Of a stretch of 5,681 nt of DNA, positions 1-4,674 are shown piece after piece. The notes beneath the pieces were generated by a model. It searched no databases. It saw only the letters and a list, made by a program, of their open reading frames with translations, and was not told the origin of the DNA. The translations under genes were made by a program, and so were the position numbers. Source of the DNA: a bacterium (GTDB lineage Bacteria > UBA9089 > UBA9088); assembly GCA_003498085.1 (NCBI GenBank), contig DNCM01000089.1, forward strand, positions 1 to 5,681. Reading direction: 5' to 3'. Positions within the stretch are counted from its first letter, which is position 1. Every line of letters begins with the position of its first letter.

Positions 1-310
1 CATATTTTTCCCACATACCTACTATATTTCCAAGCTTATCGATCACTGGGAGCTTTTTTATTCTATTGTAGTTCTTTATAAGGAGGTTTAAAACCTGAAG
101 GTTATCAGAAGAAAAAAGATTAAGATGAGTATCAACTATTTTTTCAACAGGAATGTTCATATCCTCTGTTGTTTGAGAAGAGGCAATTATATCTTGTTTT
201 GAGATAAATCCAACAATTGCCTTTTTTTCATCAACTACAGGGATTGCATTTATTGGATATTTCAAAAAAAGCCTAATCAAATCCATTTTTGTAGAAATAG
301 ATTCACCCAT
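1..310 (-). CDS. CBS-domain protein, C-terminal part beyond the left edge
   Basis: The 103 visible residues contain two CBS motifs. The first is about residues 5-45, with core NAIPVVDEKKAIVGFISKQD. The second is about residues 52-102, with core KKLPVIDKLGNIVGMWEKY. Tandem CBS motifs usually form a Bateman module that binds adenine nucleotides or similar ligands and regulates an attached domain; any such domain would lie outside the window. No signal peptide or membrane segment is visible. The ATG at 310-308 is the earliest possible start because an in-frame TAA (313-311) directly precedes it. The first CBS motif therefore lacks its usual leading strand, or begins right at the N terminus. The gene overlaps the end of miaA by 8 nt (ATGGGTGA) and has no Shine-Dalgarno within range, which suggests translational coupling as last visible member of the pyrH-frr-miaA operon. 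The CBS assignment is strong, but the specific function is unknown. Confidence 0.85.
   Translation of the reverse strand, partial: MGESISTKMDLIRLFLKYPINAIPVVDEKKAIVGFISKQDIIASSQTTEDMNIPVEKIVDTHLNLFSSDNLQVLNLLIKNYNRIKKLPVIDKLGNIVGMWEKY
176..228 (+). terminator. Terminator-like hairpin with T-run, antisense within the CBS gene
   Basis: AGGCAATT (181-188) and AATTGCCT (215-222) are a perfect 8-bp inverted repeat. It can be extended outward by A-U and G-U pairs to 176/227. Nested inside, TATCT (190-194) pairs with AGATA (202-206) around a 7-nt loop. Seven T residues (222-228) follow on the plus strand, the form of an intrinsic terminator for rightward transcription. The stretch also codes for the CBS protein on the other strand, so it may be a coincidence of codons. 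Confidence 0.3.
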
Positions 311-1199
311 TTAAAGTTATAGAAACATCCTTTTCAATCTCGTCCATTTTTCTCCATAAAAATCCTTTATCATTTCTAAACCATGTAAGTTGTCTTTTGG
401 CGAGATTGCGTGTCCTTTTTTTCATTATATTGATTGCATCGTCTAAGCTTATTCTTTTCTTCAAATAATCAACCATTTCCCTATATCCAATCCCTTCCAT
501 AGAAATGAGGGAAGGATGGTAGCCCATTGAAAGAAGCCTTTTAGTCTCATCTGCTAAGCCGTCTTTAACCATCTTATCTACTCTCTCATCTAACCATTTA
601 TAAAGCGTTGTCCTTTCTATATCCAAACAAAACATCGTAAATTCTAAGTCAAGTGGCTTTTTTGTTTTTTCCCTTTGTAAAAAAGAAATCGGTTTTCCTA
701 TCTGATAGAATATCTCTAGTGCACGAATAAGCCTTTTTTTATCGTTTGGGTTTATTTTTTCTGCCTGCTCCTTATCTACCGATGCAAGTCTTTCCCATAA
801 ATTTTCTTCATTACTAAGCATTTCCCTAAGCTCGTAAGAAGGTGGTGGAGAAGGGAAAAATCCCCTTGTTAAAGCCCTAATGTATAATCCACAGCCACCA
901 ACAATAAACGGTATTTTTCCTTTTTTTAGGATATTTTCTATAGATATTTTTGCATCATCCAAAAAACGGGCAACAGTATACAATTCATCTGGATTTACAA
1001 CATCTAGTATATGATATGTAACTTCATTTCTTAGAGACTTGCTTGGTTTTGATGTTCCTATGTCCATATATCTATAAACTGTACGTGAATCACAACAGAC
1101 AATTTCACCATTATATTTTAATGCAAGGTAATGACCTAATTTTGTTTTTCCTGCCCCAGTAGGACCAGTAATGACGATTGCCTCAGGTATTTTAGGCAT
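303..1199 (-). CDS. miaA: tRNA dimethylallyltransferase MiaA
   Basis: MiaA transfers the dimethylallyl group of DMAPP to N6 of A37 in tRNAs reading UNN codons, giving i6A, a cytosolic modification that steadies codon-anticodon pairing. The 298 residues match the usual family length. Visible motifs, in order: P-loop GPTGAGKT (12-19), CDSRTVY with the catalytic Asp37, GTSKP (48-52), VGGCGLYIRAL (100-110), NDKKRLIRALE (152-162), GIGYREM near residue 238, and RTRNLAKRQLTWFR near the C terminus, a hallmark of the family. Position 103 is Cys where the motif normally reads GGTGLY or GGTxLY. It lies 10 nt downstream of frr and overlaps the CBS gene by 8 nt. The ATG at 1199-1197 fits because the P-loop starts 11 residues later, as usual. 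The nearest purine-rich run (GGAAAG) is 14 nt before the start, too far for a normal ribosome binding site. Confidence 0.97.
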   Translation of the reverse strand: MPKIPEAIVITGPTGAGKTKLGHYLALKYNGEIVCCDSRTVYRYMDIGTSKPSKSLRNEVTYHILDVVNPDELYTVARFLDDAKISIENILKKGKIPFIVGGCGLYIRALTRGFFPSPPPSYELREMLSNEENLWERLASVDKEQAEKINPNDKKRLIRALEIFYQIGKPISFLQREKTKKPLDLEFTMFCLDIERTTLYKWLDERVDKMVKDGLADETKRLLSMGYHPSLISMEGIGYREMVDYLKKRISLDDAINIMKKRTRNLAKRQLTWFRNDKGFLWRKMDEIEKDVSITLNG

Positions 1200-1209
1200 A
1201 TTGTGGATT

Positions 1210-1764
1210 TTATCTTTCCATTATTTCTTTCTCTTTTTCAGAAAGAACAACATCTATTTTTTCAATATAGGAATCTGTTATTCTTTGGACTTCGTCTTTT
1301 AGCCTAAACGCATCGTCCTCGCCTATTTCTTTATTTTTCTTCTGCTGATCTATCTTGTGATAGGCATCATGCCTTATCTTTCTTATGGATGCCTTCTTTT
1401 CTTCTGCTATCTGCTTTACCATCTTATCCAATACTTTTCTCCTTTCATCCGTTAGTGGTGGAATTTGAAGGCGGATAGTATTCCCATCTACAGCTGGCAT
1501 TATTCCAAGATTTGTATTCATAATGGCTTTTGAAACACTTTTGACTGCATCTTTATCCCATACATTGATATTTATAAGCCTTGCCTCGGGGATGGATATG
1601 TTTGCAAGCTGATTAAGTGGAACATATGTTCCATAGTATTCTACCTTTATATGTTCTAATAGACCAGGGGACGCCCTTCCTGTTCTTATTGTTGCAAATT
1701 CATGCTTTAAAGACGAAACTACCTCTTCCATTTTCTTATCTGCCTCTTTAAGTATTCTTTCCAT
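1210..1764 (-). CDS. frr: Ribosome recycling factor
   Basis: RRF acts with EF-G to split the post-termination ribosome. The 184 residues match the roughly 185-residue family size with no gaps. The two-domain plan is readable: helical domain I from residues 1-29 and about 105-184, and domain II in between. Recognisable blocks are IRTGRASP (26-33), the stretch VPLNQLANISIPEARL, the motif WDKDAVKSVSKAI, then LGIMPAVDGNTIRLQIPPLT and ERRKVLDKMVK. The C-terminal helix is rich in Lys and Glu. The ATG at 1764-1762 is supported by a strong Shine-Dalgarno just upstream. It sits between pyrH (25 nt upstream) and miaA (10 nt downstream). The pyrH-frr pairing is very widespread in bacteria, but the commonly associated rpsB-tsf are absent upstream and uppS is absent downstream. 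Confidence 0.98.
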   Translation of the reverse strand: MERILKEADKKMEEVVSSLKHEFATIRTGRASPGLLEHIKVEYYGTYVPLNQLANISIPEARLININVWDKDAVKSVSKAIMNTNLGIMPAVDGNTIRLQIPPLTDERRKVLDKMVKQIAEEKKASIRKIRHDAYHKIDQQKKNKEIGEDDAFRLKDEVQRITDSYIEKIDVVLSEKEKEIMER

Positions 1765-1769
1765 ACCCT

Positions 1770-1777
1770 ACCTCCTT
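1770..1777 (-). promoter_or_regulatory. Strong Shine-Dalgarno of frr
   Basis: The leftward strand reads AAGGAGGT followed by AGGGT and then the frr ATG, a 5-nt spacing. This is the full anti-16S complement and the only convincing ribosome binding site among the six starts seen here. It shows that the organism can use Shine-Dalgarno initiation, so the absence of such a site at the other genes is informative. Confidence 0.9.
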
Positions 1778-1789
1778 ATAACCTGTAAT

Positions 1790-2503
1790 CTATCTTACAA
1801 TTGTCCCTATTTTCTCTCCCAAGACAACCTTTTTTATATTTCCCTTCGCCAAGAGATTGAACACTACTATCGGAAGGTTATTTTCCCTACATAAAGACAC
1901 ACTGGATACATCCATTACCTTTAAGTCATCCCTCAGGATATCCATGTATGTCAACTCACTGTATTTTTTGCAAGATGGATCCTTCATAGGGTCGCCACTA
2001 TAGATACCATCAACCTTTGTTGCTTTAAGAAGAACATCAGCATTTATCTCTGCTGCCCTCAATGCAGCCGCTGTATCTGTCGAAAAAAATGGGTTTCCTG
2101 TTCCACATGCAAATATGACAACCCTTCCCTTTTCCAAATGCCTTATCGCCTTCCTTCTTATGTATGACTCTGCAACTTTTTGAACATCGATGCTTGAGGC
2201 AACCCTTGATGGAACACCAATACTTTCAAGGCTATCTTGAAGAAATAGAGAATTCATCAAAGTTGCAAGCATTCCTATATAATCTGCCGTTGACCTGTCC
2301 ATCCCATCTGCATCCTCATCTGTTCCCCTAAATATATTCCCCCCGCCCATACTTATTGCAATCTCTACTCCAAGCTCCCTTATTTCCTTTAATTCTTGGA
2401 CTATTGAAAGGGCTTTTTCCCTTTTCATACCATAACCCATCTTTCCGGAAAGAACCTCCCCAGAGAGCTTAAGAAGAATCCTTTTATAAACTGGACGTTC
2501 CAT
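1790..2503 (-). CDS. pyrH: UMP kinase PyrH
   Basis: PyrH phosphorylates UMP to UDP with ATP; it is the hexameric bacterial enzyme of the amino acid kinase fold and is typically allosterically controlled (GTP, UTP). From the chosen start it has 237 residues, the usual length. Visible motifs: KRILLKLSGEVLSG (7-20) phosphate-binding segment, SMGGGNIFRG (51-60), DYIGMLATLMN (74-84) with the UMP-binding Asp74, GTGNPFFSTDTAAALRA (134-150), and KATKVDGIY (160-168) for nucleotide contact. The late block LKVMDVSSVSLC departs slightly from the common MDATAIALC-type sequence. The ATG at 2503-2501 is chosen because the protein then begins MERPVYKRILLKLSGE, as in known PyrH. An open frame continues upstream to a TTG at 2572, but that adds 23 unconserved residues running through the promoter. 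It is first in the operon and divergent from pyrD. It has only GGGAA abutting the start, too close for a normal Shine-Dalgarno. Confidence 0.97.
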   Translation of the reverse strand: MERPVYKRILLKLSGEVLSGKMGYGMKREKALSIVQELKEIRELGVEIAISMGGGNIFRGTDEDADGMDRSTADYIGMLATLMNSLFLQDSLESIGVPSRVASSIDVQKVAESYIRRKAIRHLEKGRVVIFACGTGNPFFSTDTAAALRAAEINADVLLKATKVDGIYSGDPMKDPSCKKYSELTYMDILRDDLKVMDVSSVSLCRENNLPIVVFNLLAKGNIKKVVLGEKIGTIVR

Positions 2504-2512
2504 TTCCCAAGA

Positions 2513-2541
2513 ATTATACAAAAATTTCTTTTGAAAGTAAA
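2513..2541 (-). promoter_or_regulatory. Predicted sigma-70-type promoter of pyrH-frr-miaA operon
   Basis: On the leftward strand, TTTACT (2541-2536, four of six matches to TTGACA) is separated by exactly 17 nt from a perfect TATAAT (2518-2513). The hexamer ends 9 nt before the pyrH ATG. Transcription starting 6-8 nt after it would leave a leader of only about 2-4 nt, so the mRNA would be leaderless or nearly so. The gap to pyrD is only 63 bp and no better candidate lies in it. The prediction rests on consensus and spacing only. Confidence 0.65.
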
Positions 2542-2559
2542 GCAAATTTAGTATAAAAT
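2531..2559 (+). promoter_or_regulatory. Predicted sigma-70-type promoter of pyrD
   Basis: On the rightward strand, TTGAAA (2531-2536, five of six matches) is followed by 17 nt and TAAAAT (2554-2559, five of six matches). The hexamer ends exactly 7 nt before the pyrD ATG, so transcription would begin at or within a base of the start codon, giving a leaderless mRNA. No Shine-Dalgarno is present. Its -35 shares base 2536 with the -35 of the opposite pyrH promoter, so both promoters are unlikely to be occupied at once. An alternative -10, TATAAA at 2552-2557, has a poorer 15-nt spacer. Confidence 0.6.
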
Positions 2560-2566
2560 TGAAAAC

Positions 2567-3409
2567 ATGCAATTTAATGTAAAAATAGGAAAGATTACAC
2601 TAAAAAACCCGGTTATGCCTGCATCCGGAACATTTGGCTTTGGAATTGAATATGAAGGAATAGTTCCAATCGAAAAGCTCGGTGCATTGGTGACAAAGGG
2701 GATTACCTTGATGCCGAAAGAAGGAAACCCCCCTCCAAGGATACTTGAGGTAAAAAATGGCCTTTTGAACACAATTGGACTTGAAAACCCTGGCATTGAA
2801 AGATTTTTAAAAGAGATGCTTCAAAAAATGGTCAAATATAAGGTTCCCATAATCGTCAATATTTCTGGAGAATCATTTAAAGAATATGAAGAAATTGCAA
2901 ATATCCTTGATAAGGAAAGTATATCTGGAATCGAAATAAACATATCTTGCCCAAATGTAGAGAAAGGAGGGATTGAGTTTGGAAAAGAACCAAGTGTTGT
3001 ATTTTCCTTGGTATCTCTTATAAGGAAAAGAACGAATAAGACATTGATTACAAAACTTACACCGAACGTCTCTGATATTAAAGGGATTGCAAAGGCGGCC
3101 GAAGATGCAGGTTCTGATGCCATTTCTTTGATCAATACAGTAAAGGCCATGGCATTTTTTGAAAATAGACAATTCTTTGGTGGATTATCTGGTCCTTGTA
3201 TAAAACCAATTGCACTAAGAATGGTATGGGAGGCTTATAATACAGTTAGTATTCCCATAATTGGAGTTGGAGGAATCCAAACACCAGAAGACGCGATAGA
3301 TTTTTTTAAGGTAGGTGCAATTGCTATCCAGATAGGCTCTGCAAACATCGCTGACCCTCTCGCCTGTATTAAAATCATCGATGGAATTTATACATTTCAG
3401 AAATTTTAG
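2567..3409 (+). CDS. pyrD: Dihydroorotate dehydrogenase, class 1B-type catalytic subunit
   Basis: The enzyme oxidises dihydroorotate to orotate, the fourth step of UMP synthesis, using FMN; class 1B enzymes pass electrons to NAD through a PyrK subunit, which is not in this window. Motifs: ASGTFGFG (19-26), TKGIT with Lys44, GLLNTIGLENPG (65-76), INISCPNVEKGGIEFG (124-139) with the catalytic-base Cys128 typical of soluble class 1 enzymes, KLTPNV (163-168), INT (189-191), GGLSGPCIKPIALR (205-218) and GVGGI (233-237) for FMN phosphate. The sequence follows Bacillus-type PyrD (1B) closely. At 280 residues it is shorter than the usual 300-310: the loop before GGLSGP lacks about six residues, and the protein stops after IIDGIYTFQKF, without the usual C-terminal SIEE-IG segment. 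The ATG is fixed by the conserved N terminus. The 1B assignment over 1A rests on overall similarity. Confidence 0.95.
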   Translation: MQFNVKIGKITLKNPVMPASGTFGFGIEYEGIVPIEKLGALVTKGITLMPKEGNPPPRILEVKNGLLNTIGLENPGIERFLKEMLQKMVKYKVPIIVNISGESFKEYEEIANILDKESISGIEINISCPNVEKGGIEFGKEPSVVFSLVSLIRKRTNKTLITKLTPNVSDIKGIAKAAEDAGSDAISLINTVKAMAFFENRQFFGGLSGPCIKPIALRMVWEAYNTVSIPIIGVGGIQTPEDAIDFFKVGAIAIQIGSANIADPLACIKIIDGIYTFQKF

Positions 3410-3420
3410 ATTACGGTCTA
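3407..3420. other. Convergent pyrD/purA ends with a short dyad
   Basis: The 14 bases TAGATTACGGTCTA begin with the pyrD stop TAG and end with the complement of the purA stop TAG, leaving only 8 nt between the genes. The ends are complementary (TAGA/TCTA). In a rightward transcript they could form a 5-bp stem with a U-G closing pair around a UACG loop. There is no U-run and the stem is weak, so I do not call a terminator. No other terminator is visible here, and the two transcripts probably overlap. Confidence 0.4.
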
Positions 3421-4656
3421 TTCAACCTCAATTGTCTGATTCCTTTCCGAACCAACAGAAATAATAGAAACAGAAATCCCTATCATCTCCATTATTTTAT
3501 CAATATATACTCGGGATGCTTTTGGAAGGTCTTCTTTTTTCTTTATATTTTGTGTATCTTCCATCCATCCAGTAAATTCTTCATATAGCGGCTCAACTTC
3601 ATCCCAGTTTACAATAGATTGGGGTATCTCTTCAAAAATTTCTCCTTTTATTTTGTATTTTGTGCAAACCTTTATACTTGGAAGCTTATCCAAAACATCA
3701 AGTTTTGTTATGGCAATACTAGTTACTCCGTTTATTTCACAAGAGTACTTAATGGTTGGTATATCAAGCCAGCCACACCTCCTCGGCCTTCCTGTTGTTG
3801 CACCATATTCCTTTCCCTTTATCCTTAAGCCATTGCCAATATCCCCTTTTAGTTCTGTTGGAAATGGGCCCTCTCCTACTCTTGTTGAATAAGCCTTCAT
3901 AACACCCAAAGTATTATCTATATACTTTGGAGGAATCCCGGTTCCTGTACAAATCCCACCTATTGTAGGATTTGATGATGTTACATAAGGGTATGTCCCA
4001 AAGTCAACATCAAGAAGTGTTCCCTGGGCCCCTTCAAAAAGGATGGATTTTTTCTCTAAAATTGCTTTATTGAGAAGAACCCTTGTATCGCAAACAAAAC
4101 ACTTTATCTTTTCAAAAAGCAAGAGATATTCATCGGCGATTTTCTCTGGATAAAACTCAGAAATCCCCTCTTTCTCCAAATTTTTTCTAATTTTTCCCTC
4201 AAATTCTTCTCTATCCAAAAGGTCTGCAAGAACTATTCCACATCTTGCAATTTTATCTGTATAAGCAGGTCCGATCCCCCTCTTTGTTGTTCCTATCTTT
4301 TGCGTTTTTTCCCTTCTTTCATCAATCGCAATATGGTATGGCATAATTAGATGGCATCTATAGCTTATATGAAGGTTTGGTTCAATACCCATGTTTCTTA
4401 AAGAGGAAATTTCCTCAAGTAAAACAGAGGGATTCACGACGACTCCATTTCCAATTACAAGGTGCTTATTTGAATAGAGGGCTCCACTTGGAATGAGGTG
4501 AAAGATAATTTCACGTTTATCGATATTAACAGTGTGGCCTGCATTGTTTCCACCTTGAAACCTGACGATATAGTCATACTCTTTTGCAAGATAGTCAATT
4601 ATTTTCCCTTTTCCCTCATCTCCCCATTGAAGACCAATTATTGCAAGATTATCCAC
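3418..4656 (-). CDS. purA: Adenylosuccinate synthetase
   Basis: PurA joins IMP and aspartate at the cost of GTP to form adenylosuccinate, the committed step to AMP. The 412 residues are slightly fewer than the common 425-432. Motifs: QWGDEGKGK (10-18) with catalytic Asp13, NNAGHTV (37-43) with catalytic His41, GTTKRGIGPAY (122-132) in the IMP site, EGAQGTLLDVDFGTYPYVTSSN (208-229), the segment KAYSTRVGEGPFPTE (254-268), TTGRPRRCGWLD (287-298), and TKLDVLD (317-323), the guanine-recognition loop. The C terminus VGSERNQTIEVE is the family's normal ending. The start is GTG at 4656-4654, placing QWGDEGKG at its usual distance from the N terminus. It has no Shine-Dalgarno; TATAAT lies 4 nt upstream. 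It follows murC by 13 nt, suggesting co-transcription, and converges with pyrD. Confidence 0.97.
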   Translation of the reverse strand: MDNLAIIGLQWGDEGKGKIIDYLAKEYDYIVRFQGGNNAGHTVNIDKREIIFHLIPSGALYSNKHLVIGNGVVVNPSVLLEEISSLRNMGIEPNLHISYRCHLIMPYHIAIDERREKTQKIGTTKRGIGPAYTDKIARCGIVLADLLDREEFEGKIRKNLEKEGISEFYPEKIADEYLLLFEKIKCFVCDTRVLLNKAILEKKSILFEGAQGTLLDVDFGTYPYVTSSNPTIGGICTGTGIPPKYIDNTLGVMKAYSTRVGEGPFPTELKGDIGNGLRIKGKEYGATTGRPRRCGWLDIPTIKYSCEINGVTSIAITKLDVLDKLPSIKVCTKYKIKGEIFEEIPQSIVNWDEVEPLYEEFTGWMEDTQNIKKKEDLPKASRVYIDKIMEMIGISVSIISVGSERNQTIEVE

Positions 4657-4660
4657 TGGA

Positions 4661-4674
4661 ATTATAAAATTATA
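4661..4674 (-). promoter_or_regulatory. Tandem TATAAT hexamers before purA (possible internal promoter)
   Basis: The leftward strand has two perfect TATAAT hexamers, 4674-4669 (overlapping the murC TAA stop) and 4666-4661, which end 12 and 4 nt before the purA GTG. The distal one would give a leader of about 5-6 nt. No good -35 lies at 16-18 nt; the nearest candidate is TTGTTG (4695-4690) at a 15-nt spacer. The sequence is AT-rich, so chance is a serious alternative. Confidence 0.3.

Noticed and set aside
2504..2572. A 23-residue N-terminal extension of PyrH from a TTG at 2572
   Set aside because: The extra residues are hydrophobic and AT-coded, run through both promoter candidates and overlap the start of pyrD. 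PyrH homologues begin at the PVYKRILLKLSGE block.
2821..3172. Leftward open frames opposite pyrD (also 2548-2796)
   Set aside because: They lie wholly or mostly inside well-conserved pyrD, show no recognisable motif and have no ribosome binding site; they are frame shadows.
3387..3425. Intrinsic terminator between pyrD and purA, including a short ATTT/AAAT repeat followed by four Ts
   Set aside because: The stems are four to five weak pairs, loops are too tight or the T-run too short, and the bases are inside the pyrD coding end.
3619..3892. Rightward open frames opposite purA (also near 4498-4701)
   Set aside because: They are antisense to conserved purA motifs and have no recognisable protein features.
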